A DNA stretch of 64,000 bases, taken from assembly GCF_003048255.1 (NCBI RefSeq), contig NZ_CP028487.1:124001-188000 (forward strand). The letters run 5' to 3'. This DNA is from Yersinia massiliensis. Lineage in GTDB: Bacteria > Pseudomonadota > Gammaproteobacteria > Enterobacterales > Enterobacteriaceae. The position numbers were made by a program, and so were the translations under genes. Shown here one piece after another: positions 17,730-30,192 of the stretch; the first letter of the stretch is position 1; every line of letters starts with the position of its first letter. Below the pieces are notes generated by a model that was not told the origin of the DNA, ran no database searches, and saw only the letters and a list, made by a program, of their open reading frames with translations.

Positions 17730-19169
17730 TTATTTACTCTCACTGTGAATGATCGGTGTTGTCTCTGTCCGTGATTTTTTTGTCCGCTTAGCCAGCATCG
17801 CTTCCTCCATATGCTCCAATGCAACCCCTTTGGTTTCAGGCACAAAGCGGCAAATAAACCAATAGCTGAATAAACAGCAGATAGCGAAAATCCACATGGG
17901 AAAGGCACCATGGAATTGTGATGAGAGGTACGGCTGGTCATTCATCATCGGGAAGCTTTGTGAAACAGCAAAGTTCGCCACCCACATACAACCGACGGCA
18001 ATACTCATGCCTTGAGCTCGCATGCGGTTGGGGAAGATCTCAGAAATCAGCACCCAAGTTCCCACCCCCCATGAAAGTGCATAGAAAATCATGAAGAACA
18101 GCATGCCAAATAACGCGAGGTAACCAGTCGACTGATTGAAGAGGGCGAATGAGGTGATCAGTAATCCAAGGATGGTGCCAATGGTGCCAAAGCGCATCAG
18201 TGGTAAGCGGCCCATTCGATCCATCAACATGGCACCGATAATTGAACCGACTAATTGAAGCACGCCAAGCCAGATGGTTTGGAATAGAGCTTCTTGCATG
18301 TTGCCCGTGACCACTTTCAGCACGACCGGCGCGTAATACATCATGACATTGACGCCAGTCACTTGTTGCAGCATTGCCAGCATACAGCCAACAAAAATAA
18401 TGAAGCGCACTCGGTAATCACGATAGTTCAACCGATTTTTATGTTGTTGCTTATCTTCTGCCAAAGACATTTTTATTTCGTTTAGAACGTTCTGAGCATG
18501 GTTAGCATTGGAAACTTTTGTGAGCATCGCTAATGCTTGATCTTCCCTGCCCACCATCACGCTCCAGCGTGGGGATTCAGGGATAAAGAAGACAAAAATG
18601 CAAAATAGTGCGCAGGGAATAACCGCCGAACCAATCATCCAACGCCAGCCGTATTCGATCAACCAGAGCTCGGTGGCTTGGCTAGCAATTTTATAGTTGA
18701 CGTAAAAAATCACGATTTGCCCAAATACAATGGCAAATTGCTGCATGCTGAGCGCCCGCCCTCGCATATTTTTAGGTGAGACTTCAGACATATACATAGG
18801 GGAAACCGTGGAGGCTAAACCGACCGCCAACCCACCGATAATTCGGTAGATAACAAAGACCGTGAAAGTGGTTGCCAATGCCGCACCAATAGCCGAAATC
18901 GTAAAAAGAGCAGCGGCTAGCATCAGGGCTTTTTTACGCCCCCAGCGCCCAGCAATGGGGCCGGAGATAAAGGCACCGATAATACAACCAATGACCACAT
19001 TGGAGACGGCCCATCCTGTTTCTGCAGGGCTAAGGTTAAAGTAACTTTTCAGTGAATCTATTGCACCAGAGATAACTGCAGTGTCATAGCCGAATAAGAT
19101 GCCACCGAGAGCAGCAATGCCGCAGATCCGTAACACATAGCCGGTATTCCTTCTTTGCTGATATGCCAT
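17730..19169 (-). CDS. iolT: myo-inositol/proton symporter, sugar-porter MFS
   Basis: A 479-aa inner-membrane transporter of the sugar porter family, with 12 membrane segments. Family marks are GGILFGYDTAVISGA (about 21-35), GRWGRKKAL in loop 2-3, PESPRW (about 200), DRMGRLPL in loop 8-9, and PETKG near the C-terminus. The inositol substrate is inferred from its place in the iol cluster and its similarity to IolT-type porters; xylose or arabinose transport is less likely. The ATG at 19169 has CGGAG five bases upstream. iolI follows on the same strand. It is divergent from iolA across 586 bases. Confidence 0.88.
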   Translation of the reverse strand: MAYQQRRNTGYVLRICGIAALGGILFGYDTAVISGAIDSLKSYFNLSPAETGWAVSNVVIGCIIGAFISGPIAGRWGRKKALMLAAALFTISAIGAALATTFTVFVIYRIIGGLAVGLASTVSPMYMSEVSPKNMRGRALSMQQFAIVFGQIVIFYVNYKIASQATELWLIEYGWRWMIGSAVIPCALFCIFVFFIPESPRWSVMVGREDQALAMLTKVSNANHAQNVLNEIKMSLAEDKQQHKNRLNYRDYRVRFIIFVGCMLAMLQQVTGVNVMMYYAPVVLKVVTGNMQEALFQTIWLGVLQLVGSIIGAMLMDRMGRLPLMRFGTIGTILGLLITSFALFNQSTGYLALFGMLFFMIFYALSWGVGTWVLISEIFPNRMRAQGMSIAVGCMWVANFAVSQSFPMMNDQPYLSSQFHGAFPMWIFAICCLFSYWFICRFVPETKGVALEHMEEAMLAKRTKKSRTETTPIIHSESK

Positions 19170-19755
19170 AAAAACTCCGTTTAATGTCCCTTGTCGCCAA
19201 TCTGCTGCATAAACCTGTTGAGGTGATTAGGCAGGGCAAGAGTTGGATTGAAGTAACGTGCATCCTGTTTAGAATAAGAACATTCATTTCGTTTTTATTA
19301 AATAACGGAATATAAATTTTTCGATCCAGCTCAAATATCAAGCTAAAAAACAGCGATCCCAGGTTCGTTAAGCCAATAAAAAATGAATTTAGTCTATTTG
19401 TTTTTTTAACATTAGCAGCTTGTTTCAGGTAGAAAGATGAGAAATTGCAGGAGGATGGGCGCATTGCGTAAGGACTCTGAGTTTTTTGATAGTGACTTAA
19501 GCTGCTTGCAGGAACTTGCGAAGCATCGCACAAAATAAAATTTCTAAAGAAAGTTATTTGAAACTTTTTTTTCAATAGAATAAAGTCTGCATATCGGCTG
19601 GTTGATTCGCCTTTTTGGCGGCTGGTCGCCTTGCGGGCTATCTTGGTACAACGACAAGATAACCCTTTCTGATTGAGTGCATGGTCCGTTAGGTGTCTGG
19701 CCTTTAGCCATTTCAATGACCCTTGCGATAACGGCTATTAAGAAGAGGGTGAGAC
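19170..19755. other. 586-bp divergent region between iolT and iolA
   Basis: No convincing gene. A 210-codon minus-strand frame overlaps it but has no family features, an unusual composition and runs into iolT. The 5' leaders of iolT and iolA and IolR sites are expected here. TTCATTTCG-type AT-rich motifs lie near 19276-19290, but I cannot define an operator. Confidence 0.4.
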
Positions 19756-21261
19756 ATGAGAATCGTGGGCAACTTTATTGGTGGGAAAGCATCGTTAAGT
19801 TCCAGTAATCAAACAGCTGATATTTATAATCCCGCCACCGGTAAAGTGGAGGGCCAAGTGACGCAAAGTACCGCTGAAGAAGTCCATCAGGCAATTGGCG
19901 TGGCTCATCAAGCGTTTAACGACTGGTCACAAACAACGCCTCTGCGCCGCGCACGCATCATGTTCAACTTCAAAACTCTGATTGAGCAACACCGTGATGA
20001 GCTGGCCGAATTGATTGTTCGTGAACATGGCAAAGTCTACTCCGATGCATTGGGTGAGATAACTCGCGGCTTAGAAGTGGTGGAGTTCGCTTGCGGAATT
20101 CCACATCTATTAAAAGGCGAATACTCCGCAGATGTTGGGACAGGGGTTGATAGCTTCTCAATGATGCAACCTCTGGGAGTGGTTGCCGGAATTACGCCAT
20201 TTAACTTCCCCGCGATGGTGCCAATGTGGATGTTTCCCGTCGCGCTAACTTGCGGCAATACTTTTATTTTGAAGCCACCCGCCCTAGATCCATCCGCGTC
20301 TGTTCGCTTGGCTGAACTATTAACCGAAGCTGGATTACCTGATGGGGTCTTCAATGTTGTTCACTGTTCCAATGAAAGTGCAGCTCAACTCTGCACTGAC
20401 CCACGAATTCAGGCCGTAAGTTTTGTCGGTTCTTCCACCGTTGCAGAGCATATTTACACAACGGCCAGTGCTCATGGTAAGCGCGTACAAGCTTTTGGTG
20501 CAGCGAAAAATCAGGCGATTATCATGCCAGATGCCGATCTGGATGCGACGGTAAATGCCTTGATGGGGGGAGCATTCGGGTCCGCCGGTGAGCGTTGTAT
20601 GGCACTGCCTATCGCGGTTGTCGTCGGCGATAGTACCGCCGATAAATTAATTGAAAAATTGAAACCTCTGATTACTCGCTTACGAGTTGGCCCTGGGCTT
20701 CAACAGGGTGGGGAAGAAAATGAAATGGGGCCGCTCATTTCAGCAGCACATCAGAAAAAAGTGCTCGGCTATATTGATCAAGGTATTAAGGAAGGTGCGA
20801 CCTTAATCACAGATGGCCGTCACTATAACGTTACTGGTTATGAGCAAGGATATTATGTGGGGGGAACATTGTTTGATCATGTCACCCCAGACATGAAAAT
20901 TTATCAGGAAGAGATCTTTGGCCCTGTGCTGGGGATTGTCAGAGTGCCAGATTACCAAACAGCAATTGATACGGTGAACAGCCATGAATTTGGCAATGGA
21001 AGTGCCATTTTTACCAGTAGTGGCCATTATGCGCGGCAGTTTGTTCATGAAGTTCAGGCTGGCATGGTTGGCGTTAATGTGCCGGTTCCCGTGCCGATGG
21101 CATTTCACAGCTTTGGCGGTTGGAAGCGTTCTGTTTTCGGCGCATTAAACGTCCATGGTACTGATGGTGTCCGTTTTTACACTCGCATGAAAACAACGAC
21201 TGCACGTTGGCCAACGGGTCAACAAACGGTTTCAGAGTACAGCATGCCGACATTGGGTTAA
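19756..21261 (+). CDS. iolA: methylmalonate-semialdehyde dehydrogenase (CoA-acylating)
   Basis: Last oxidative step of inositol breakdown: malonic semialdehyde plus CoA and NAD to acetyl-CoA, CO2 and NADH. The 501 aa are normal for MmsA/IolA. The NAD region includes GITPFNFP (145-152) and FVGSS (223-227), and the catalytic cysteine is C281 in SAGERCMAL. The general-base position of ordinary aldehyde dehydrogenases reads FGAAKN here, as expected for the CoA-dependent subgroup. The ATG at 19756 is preceded by AGAGGGTG. iolB follows after 55 bases in the same direction. Confidence 0.95.
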   Translation: MRIVGNFIGGKASLSSSNQTADIYNPATGKVEGQVTQSTAEEVHQAIGVAHQAFNDWSQTTPLRRARIMFNFKTLIEQHRDELAELIVREHGKVYSDALGEITRGLEVVEFACGIPHLLKGEYSADVGTGVDSFSMMQPLGVVAGITPFNFPAMVPMWMFPVALTCGNTFILKPPALDPSASVRLAELLTEAGLPDGVFNVVHCSNESAAQLCTDPRIQAVSFVGSSTVAEHIYTTASAHGKRVQAFGAAKNQAIIMPDADLDATVNALMGGAFGSAGERCMALPIAVVVGDSTADKLIEKLKPLITRLRVGPGLQQGGEENEMGPLISAAHQKKVLGYIDQGIKEGATLITDGRHYNVTGYEQGYYVGGTLFDHVTPDMKIYQEEIFGPVLGIVRVPDYQTAIDTVNSHEFGNGSAIFTSSGHYARQFVHEVQAGMVGVNVPVPVPMAFHSFGGWKRSVFGALNVHGTDGVRFYTRMKTTTARWPTGQQTVSEYSMPTLG

Positions 21262-21316
21262 GGCCGTTTGAACGTGTTCGCTAGAATTATTTCATGTTGT
21301 TAATAGGAGAGTCATC

Positions 21317-22141
21317 ATGTCTTCACTACTTGCAAAATGTCAGTCAGCGGATGCAAATGGGCGTATCCAGCATATCTCACCAGAGAACGCGGGTTGGCGT
21401 TTTGTTGGGTTTGATGTCTATCGCCTTGAGGCGGGAAAGGCGCTGCTGATGGAAAGTGGTGACAATGAGCTCTGTCTGGTATTAGTCGCGGGTATAGCCT
21501 CCGTTTCTACACAGCGAGCTGAATATCCGCATATTGGTAAACGCATGAGCCCGTTCGAACGAACACCACCTTATTCCGTTTATGTTCCGCACCATGATCA
21601 TGTAAACGTTGTGGCAGAAACTGACTTAGAATTAGCGGTATGCCGTGCTCCTGCAAAGGGGCATTTACCTTCCCGATTGATCACTCCTGCTGATGTTGGT
21701 GTCGAGCGGCGTGGAAAGGGGCGTAATCAGCGGTTGGTGCATAATATTTTGCCGGATAGTGAACCCGCTGACAGTTTGCTGGTGGTTGAAGTTTACACCG
21801 ATGAAGGGAACACCAGTTCATATCCGAGTCACAAGCATGACCAAGAAGATGCCGCCGATGAAACCTATCTTGAAGAAACCTATTATCACCGGTTAAACCC
21901 AGAACAGGGCTTCTGTCTGCAACGCGTTTATACCGACGATCGTTCGTTGGATGAATGTATGCCGGTCTATAACCATGACGTGGTAAAGGTACCGAGGGGT
22001 TATCACCCTGTCGCTACACTGGCAGGCTATGACAGTTATTATTTAAATGTGATGGCGGGGCCAGTGAGGCTATGGAAGTTTACTTGGGAAAAAGATCACG
22101 CTTGGATCAATAGCGATCACTATCCGATCAAGAAAAGCTAA
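21317..22141 (+). CDS. iolB: 5-deoxy-glucuronate isomerase
   Basis: Converts 5-deoxy-D-glucuronate to 5-dehydro-2-deoxy-D-gluconate, a middle step of inositol catabolism; cytoplasmic. The 274 aa form a bicupin, with a likely metal site in the second cupin (SSYPSHKHDQE about 172-182, EETYYHR about 191-197, and a later HP). The ATG at 21317 has AGGAGA upstream. Operon with iolA; ends at a hairpin and converges with iolR. Confidence 0.94.
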   Translation: MSSLLAKCQSADANGRIQHISPENAGWRFVGFDVYRLEAGKALLMESGDNELCLVLVAGIASVSTQRAEYPHIGKRMSPFERTPPYSVYVPHHDHVNVVAETDLELAVCRAPAKGHLPSRLITPADVGVERRGKGRNQRLVHNILPDSEPADSLLVVEVYTDEGNTSSYPSHKHDQEDAADETYLEETYYHRLNPEQGFCLQRVYTDDRSLDECMPVYNHDVVKVPRGYHPVATLAGYDSYYLNVMAGPVRLWKFTWEKDHAWINSDHYPIKKS

Positions 22142-22165
22142 TACGTAACCGTTAATGACTGAGTG

Positions 22166-22189
22166 AATGGGTAGGATGCTCTACCCATT
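22166..22189. terminator. hairpin after iolB
   Basis: AATGGGTAG (22166-22174) and CTACCCATT (22181-22189) pair perfectly around GATGCT, followed by TCTATTCT. It probably ends the iolAB transcript and could also serve iolR. Confidence 0.7.
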
Positions 22190-22261
22190 TCTATTCTAGA
22201 CCGACCGGAACCAAACTAGGGCTGGAATGGCTTGATGGCTATCCCTAATTTCCCTACGTAT

Positions 22262-23185
22262 TTATTCTTTTGCGTTATTAAGTGCCAAGGATACCGCCAG
22301 TGTTTGTGCCAAGCACATCGACGCCACTTGTGAACGGAATCCGTCAACTTGTGCTTCCCGCACGACAAAACACACATCACTAAAAGCCGCTAATGGGCTC
22401 ACTTGACTGTCCGTAATGGCTATCTGCTGAGCACCGCTTTTAGCGCCTAACTCCACCAGTTCTAATGCTTCTTGTGCATAGGGTGAGTAACTAATAGCGA
22501 TAACAACATCTTTAGGTTTCACCATACTTAACTGCTCAGCAAACATGCCCCCTAAACCATCAATCAAGAAAGCGCGACGCTCCAAATGGCGTAATGCATA
22601 GGTTAGATAAGATGCAACGCTAAACGAACGGCGTAAGCCAATAACATAGATATTGTCGGCATTCTTCAGTAATTCAACGGCTCTATCGAGTTGTTCTGAG
22701 CTGGTTTGTACCGCCAACTGTTGCAGAGCTTGCGCATTGACCATGGTAAACACATTTAGTATTTCAGATGGTTTCTCTGGGGCGGTATGGCCATCCGTTG
22801 AGGTTTGGCGGAACAACCGAGCACGTTCAGTATAGTTAACCGTTTCTTCCATCAAATGTTGACGGAATACCTGTTTCATTTCATTAAAACCACTGAAACC
22901 AAAGGCATTTGCAAACCGAATTAAGGTCGATGGTGGCACACTGGCTTGAGCCGCGATGGAAGCAACTGTATCAAATGCAATGCTATTACTATTATCCAAG
23001 ATATAACGGGCAACTTGTTTTAAGCGTTTGCTTAACGTCTCATAACGATGACGAATTTGGTCTTGCAACAATGAAAGTTGAGTCGGGTTATTCATCCATT
23101 CGGCCCACGGCAGAGGAAAATTAAGAAGCAATCTGTCAGGCATTCTAACAGATGGTTGGTAAATTTCATTTACTGATGGTGGCAT
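22262..23185 (-). CDS. iolR: RpiR-family regulator of inositol catabolism
   Basis: Helix-turn-helix (about 65-95 in the long form, with TVASIAAQASVPPSTLIRFANAFGFSGFNEMKQ) plus a C-terminal SIS sugar-isomerase-like domain (about 160-290) that should bind a phosphorylated inositol intermediate. By analogy with the RpiR-type IolR of Salmonella and rhizobia it represses the iol genes. The mapped frame starts at ATG 23185 (307 aa). An internal ATG at 23095 gives 277 aa starting just before the conserved region and fits family length better; neither has a strong ribosome-binding site. It is convergent with iolB and lies upstream of nothing on its own strand for 190 bases. Confidence 0.88.
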   Translation of the reverse strand: MPPSVNEIYQPSVRMPDRLLLNFPLPWAEWMNNPTQLSLLQDQIRHRYETLSKRLKQVARYILDNSNSIAFDTVASIAAQASVPPSTLIRFANAFGFSGFNEMKQVFRQHLMEETVNYTERARLFRQTSTDGHTAPEKPSEILNVFTMVNAQALQQLAVQTSSEQLDRAVELLKNADNIYVIGLRRSFSVASYLTYALRHLERRAFLIDGLGGMFAEQLSMVKPKDVVIAISYSPYAQEALELVELGAKSGAQQIAITDSQVSPLAAFSDVCFVVREAQVDGFRSQVASMCLAQTLAVSLALNNAKE

Positions 23186-23374
23186 TGGGTTTTATTTCAT
23201 TGCAACTTGAATCAGTTCACAAACCATATTAATGGAAAAGCTTGTAACCTAAAGCGAATACTTTATTAAGTTTGACAAGAATCAGGATTTTTTCAGGTGA
23301 ATTGGGAATAAATAGCGTAGATAGCAGCATAATGGCGCTAACGTACTCGTGACGTAGCGCCTATAAATGATAGG

Positions 23375-25300
23375 TTAGATGGGGGCTATGGGCCGATAAG
23401 AACGCCAATATCGAATGAGCGTTTGGTAATTTTGTTTCACTTGTTTTATGAGCTCCCCATCATTCAATTCACCTTGTAGCCATTGACGTGATGCTTGCCC
23501 AAAAATGGTCCGGCCGACAGCAAAACCTTTAACCCAAGTCGCCTGCGCGGCAGCGGCAAAACCCGCTTTTAATCGGGCTTCAGAAGAGTCCAGACCCAGT
23601 ATCAGTACACCACGGCAATAGGGATCTTGAGCTTCGATTAGTTGACCTATTTGTTGCCAGTTGTCTGCACTAAGCGGCGGGAGTTTCCACCAATCCGGCT
23701 GAACACCTAACTGATAGAAATGAGCCATAGTTTCAATGTAATAACGCTCATCCTTATCATTATTATCTTCAGGTAAAATCACTTCTAGCAGGAGTTCATG
23801 CCCCGATTTACAGCATCCACGATAGACGTCAAGAATCAGTTCATCTTGTTGTTGGCGCAGCTTCGCGCTGTCTTTGGGATGATAAAAAACCAAACATTTC
23901 ACGACGTGTTCTAGCGGCCAATCGATAAGTTGGGAACCAATATTGCCATGTTCAAGCTGTAACGGCCGAGAACTGGGGAGTTCGATAGGGCGACCTATCC
24001 ACCACCCTTTACCAGTAATCGTATTGAGGGCTTCTTGGCCATAAGTTGTATCTGCCAAAATGCCGCTTTTATGCTCTAACCCCGATTCAAAAGCAGCCTG
24101 CTGTGCCGCTTGGAGTAATAGCATTTTGAGTTTAGGGATACGTTGTTCACTCACGCCTGCTTCACGAGCCATATCCGCCAATTGTTTACGGTGATCAAAA
24201 GCGAAAACACAAAGTTCAGGCCATTGCTGCTTACGTGTGGTCACTCGGTGTAAATGATTCAGACGGGCATCGTTATCAGGGCGTGGAACCGCGTTTTCAC
24301 GGCGAAGATAATCATCTAACTCAATTTTTGTTGGCATGGCTGGTGCGCAACCGTGGCGTGAAACAACGAGCGCACCACAAGCATTCGCATAACGGCACGC
24401 CTGTTCCCAGCCCTCATCATTGAGGTAGCCACGCAGTAGGCCAGACATAAATGCATCGCCCGCACCCAGCACATTTAACACCTCGACCCGCACACCGGAG
24501 TGCAGTTTGACGGCTTCCCAGTTTGAAGGAATAACCGCTTCAAACACCGAACAACCTTGTGCTCCGCGCTTACAAACCAGCGTTGCCTGTGTGGCTTTGC
24601 GCACATTACGGAGTGCTGTCAGGGTATCAGTGCTCCCCCCTGCAATATGGAATTCTTCTTCTGTGCCAACAATTAAATCAAAATGATGCAGCACTTCCTG
24701 TAATTCCTGCGTCACTTTTTGCGATTCAATGAAACGCGTTTCACCATCGCCAAGTGATGTCAGCCCCCAAAGCACTGGGCGGTAATCAATATCTAATGCT
24801 GTCCGTAGGCCATGTTTATGAGCGTATTCTAATGCTTTAAGCACGGCAGCTCGGGTATTCGGATGTGAAAGGTGGGTACCGGTGATAGCTAATGCTTTTG
24901 AAGACGCAATATAGGACTCGTCAATATCGTCTGGTACCAAGGCCATGTCCGCGCAATTCTCGCGGTAAAAGATCAGTGGGAAAGTTTCTTGATCTTTAAT
25001 ACCCAGAATGACCAGCCCAGTCAGACGCTGCTTATCTGTAATCAGAAAACGAGTGTCAGCCCCAACGCGCTGTAACTCCTCTCGCAAGAAACGGCCCATG
25101 TGTTCATCACCTACACGTGCCAGCATGCCGGACTTTAAGCCCTGAATGGCTGTGCCATAAGCCACATTACCGGATGAACCACCTAAATATTTGGCAAATG
25201 TGCTGGTATCTTCCAGACGAGCACCTATCTGTTGCCCATAAAAATCAACGGCAATACGCCCGATACATATGACATCCAGCACCTTGTGTTGTGTCCCCAT
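23375..25300 (-). CDS. iolC: 5-dehydro-2-deoxygluconokinase fused to DUF2090 aldolase-like domain
   Basis: Two-domain protein of 641 aa. The N-terminal PfkB kinase (about 1-330) has the signatures LGGSSGNVAYG and NVLGAGDAFMSG and phosphorylates 5-dehydro-2-deoxygluconate. The C-terminal DUF2090 domain (about 340-641; FAFDHRKQLADM, SGILADTTYG, KCLVFYHP) is a TIM-barrel-like domain thought to supply the aldolase step, replacing a separate IolJ. The start is ATG 25300, with AAGGA seven bases upstream; an ATG two codons earlier is too close to the ribosome-binding site and the TTG at 25336 is not supported. It is divergent from iolD. The fusion is known in enterobacterial iol clusters. Confidence 0.92.
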   Translation of the reverse strand: MGTQHKVLDVICIGRIAVDFYGQQIGARLEDTSTFAKYLGGSSGNVAYGTAIQGLKSGMLARVGDEHMGRFLREELQRVGADTRFLITDKQRLTGLVILGIKDQETFPLIFYRENCADMALVPDDIDESYIASSKALAITGTHLSHPNTRAAVLKALEYAHKHGLRTALDIDYRPVLWGLTSLGDGETRFIESQKVTQELQEVLHHFDLIVGTEEEFHIAGGSTDTLTALRNVRKATQATLVCKRGAQGCSVFEAVIPSNWEAVKLHSGVRVEVLNVLGAGDAFMSGLLRGYLNDEGWEQACRYANACGALVVSRHGCAPAMPTKIELDDYLRRENAVPRPDNDARLNHLHRVTTRKQQWPELCVFAFDHRKQLADMAREAGVSEQRIPKLKMLLLQAAQQAAFESGLEHKSGILADTTYGQEALNTITGKGWWIGRPIELPSSRPLQLEHGNIGSQLIDWPLEHVVKCLVFYHPKDSAKLRQQQDELILDVYRGCCKSGHELLLEVILPEDNNDKDERYYIETMAHFYQLGVQPDWWKLPPLSADNWQQIGQLIEAQDPYCRGVLILGLDSSEARLKAGFAAAAQATWVKGFAVGRTIFGQASRQWLQGELNDGELIKQVKQNYQTLIRYWRSYRPIAPI

Positions 25301-25852
25301 CCCCATTTCCTTTTTGATTAAACCAAGCCCCGACAATGACCGATGAAATGATTCTGTTTTGACGTTTCTAAAATGAGTATGAGGAATAAATATTTCAATT
25401 TCAAGGTTGGATGAAATTTATTCCCCGGCAATGTGACACAGATAAAAGCCTGATATAGCGTATTACGATAGGACTCAGATCAAGCATTTACATCGGTTAT
25501 TAATGGCTTTTTAGGACGAAAAAACAAATTTAGAAATACAATAAAACCAAACCATATCAATTAAATATGTATTTTTGATGATGAGGAGAAATGACGTGTT
25601 GCTGCTCTGAACGTGAATGCCTCAGTCATTGCACCACTCAACCGATTATTTGATCTTCATCGCACAATGAAATGTTTCTTCTGTATTGTTATTTTATGAA
25701 AAAAATATTTGTTTATAATCCCTGCTATGTTTCAACGCACTGCCGCCAGCACAGTAGAAGCCCTCAAATCGGCTCTACTCTTCGTCAGGCATTCTTAGGC
25801 GCTGGATTTTCGGTTGCCAAGGCTTCAGGCAAATAGGGCAAAGGAAGGGTAA
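25301..25852. other. 552-bp divergent region between iolC and iolD
   Basis: No gene. Several GAA-spacer-TTC motifs occur: GGAATAAATATTTC at 25383-25396, GAAATTTATTCC near 25423, and TGAAATGTTTC near 25668. The first is close to GGAA-N6-TTCC, reported for the RpiR-type IolR of rhizobia. A half CRP site (TGTGACACAGA) is near 25432. Any IolR operators for iolC and iolDGE should be here. Confidence 0.4.
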
Positions 25853-28872
<3,020 letters not shown>

Positions 28873-28972
28873 TATTGATACCTGCTACTTGTGCGTCAGC
28901 CATCATGCTGCCGCATAGCCATACTTTATTTGTATTCATCTACATAAATTGGATATATCACCGAGGCTTATT

Positions 28973-29869
28973 ATGAATAAAGATCGTGTGAAGTTGGCAA
29001 TCGCGCCGATTGGTTGGACGAATGATGATATGCCTGATTTAGGCAAAGAAAACACCTTCCAACAATGTATCAGCGAGATGGCACTGGCTGGATTTACCGG
29101 CAGTGAAGTAGGCAGTAAATACCCACGAGATCCCAACGTACTGAAACCTATGCTTGAACTGCGAGGCTTAGAGATATGCAATGCTTGGTTCAGTACTTTC
29201 TTTGCTGACAATCAATACGCTAAAACCCTAGATGAATTCACTAATCATATGAATTTCCTCCATGCGATGGGGGCTAAAGTGATCGGTTGTTCAGAACAAA
29301 GTAAGAGTATTCAAGGGACCACAAAAGCCGTCTTTGAAGAGAAACCTTACTTTACGGATGCAGAATGGCAACGCGTGGCTGAAGGGTATAACGCGTTAGC
29401 CAAAATCGCTGCCACCAAAGGTATGCAAGTCTGTTTACACCACCATATGGGAACAGGTATTCAAACCAGCGAAGAAATAGACCGCTATATGAGTATGGTT
29501 AACGACGATGTTTATCTGCTCTTCGATACCGGTCATGCCTACTATTCCGAAGGCAGTCAGGAAGCCATGTTAGCCATTCTAGAAAAATACTTACCGCGTA
29601 TTAATCATGTCCATCTAAAAGACGTTCGTGATGAGGTTGTCGCTGAAGTTAAAGCCAAAAAACTCAGTTTCCTGGATGGCGTTAAAAAGGGCACTTTTAC
29701 TGTCCCCGGTGATGGCGTGATTGATTTTAAACCGGTATTTAAGCTGCTCGATGAAAAAGGCTATCAAGGATGGATGGTAGTTGAAGCAGAGCAAGACCCC
29801 GCAATCGCTAATCCATTTGAGTATGCCGTGAGGGCGCGAGGTTATATTGAGGCGGTGGCCGGTATTTAG
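28973..29869 (+). CDS. iolE: inosose dehydratase
   Basis: Dehydrates 2-inosose to 3D-(3,5/4)-trihydroxycyclohexane-1,2-dione, the substrate of IolD. A 298-aa TIM-barrel metalloenzyme; B. subtilis IolE is 297 aa. Metal-site stretches are CLHHHMGT (about 154-161), LFDTGHAYY (about 182-190), NHVHLKDVR (about 210-218) and VVEAEQDP near the C-terminus. I set the start at ATG 28973, which has CGAGG seven bases upstream; an in-frame TTG at 28949 is not supported. The stop is followed within two bases by an ERIC element. Confidence 0.95.
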   Translation: MNKDRVKLAIAPIGWTNDDMPDLGKENTFQQCISEMALAGFTGSEVGSKYPRDPNVLKPMLELRGLEICNAWFSTFFADNQYAKTLDEFTNHMNFLHAMGAKVIGCSEQSKSIQGTTKAVFEEKPYFTDAEWQRVAEGYNALAKIAATKGMQVCLHHHMGTGIQTSEEIDRYMSMVNDDVYLLFDTGHAYYSEGSQEAMLAILEKYLPRINHVHLKDVRDEVVAEVKAKKLSFLDGVKKGTFTVPGDGVIDFKPVFKLLDEKGYQGWMVVEAEQDPAIANPFEYAVRARGYIEAVAGI

Positions 29870-29870
29870 T

Positions 29871-29997
29871 TATACCCGTCATCTTTCAAATTGCAGGTGT
29901 GTTGGCTACGTTCGTTCACCCGAATCACTGACTTGAGTCAGCTCATCGGGATTCACTTGCTTGCCGCCTGCCTGCAATCTGAAATCTATAGGGTATA
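29871..29997. repeat. ERIC (IRU) element, copy 1, 127 bp
   Basis: An imperfect palindrome bounded by TATACCC and GGGTATA, exactly 127 bp long. The reverse strand carries GTGAATCCCGATGAGCTGAC and GTGATTCGGGTGAACGA, close to the classical ERIC core sequences. Starts two bases after the iolE stop codon, so it lies in the iolE 3' untranslated region. Confidence 0.88.
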
Positions 29998-30124
29998 AGC
30001 GTGAGCCAACTTTCAAATTGCAGGTGTGTTGGCTTCGCTCGTTCACCTGAATCACTGACTTGAGTCAGCTCATCGGGATTCACTTGCTTGCCGCCTGCCT
30101 GCAATCTGAAATCTATAGGGTATA
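29998..30124. repeat. ERIC element, copy 2, tandem to copy 1
   Basis: Second 127-bp unit in direct tandem, with only a few differences from copy 1 (for example GGCTTCGCTCG instead of GGCTACGTTCG). The TATACCC left terminus is replaced by AGCGTGAGCC at the junction, while the right end GGGTATA is kept. Confidence 0.85.
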
Positions 30125-30160
30125 AGTGTGAGTCATCTTTCAAATTGCAGGTGTGTTGGC
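30125..30160. repeat. partial third ERIC copy
   Basis: TTTCAAATTGCAGGTGTGTT (30138-30157) repeats the left part of the ERIC unit at the same 127-bp spacing, then similarity stops and the sequence enters a hairpin. Confidence 0.7.
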
Positions 30161-30190
30161 ATCGGGGATAGGTTGGCACACTATCCCGAT
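30161..30190. terminator. hairpin between iolE/ERIC array and yhhY
   Basis: ATCGGGGATAG (30161-30171) and CTATCCCGAT (30181-30190) pair with one bulged G around GTTGGCACA. It lies two bases from the yhhY stop and between converging genes. Confidence 0.55.
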
Positions 30191-30192
30191 GA

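Noticed and set aside
19084..19716. 210-codon minus-strand open frame upstream of iolT
   Set aside because: It overlaps the iolT start, has no family features and an odd composition; better explained as a chance frame across the divergent promoter region.
29871..30160. Possible CRISPR array because of regularly spaced repeats
   Set aside because: The repeat unit is 127 bp with no separate spacers and matches ERIC elements; no cas genes are present.
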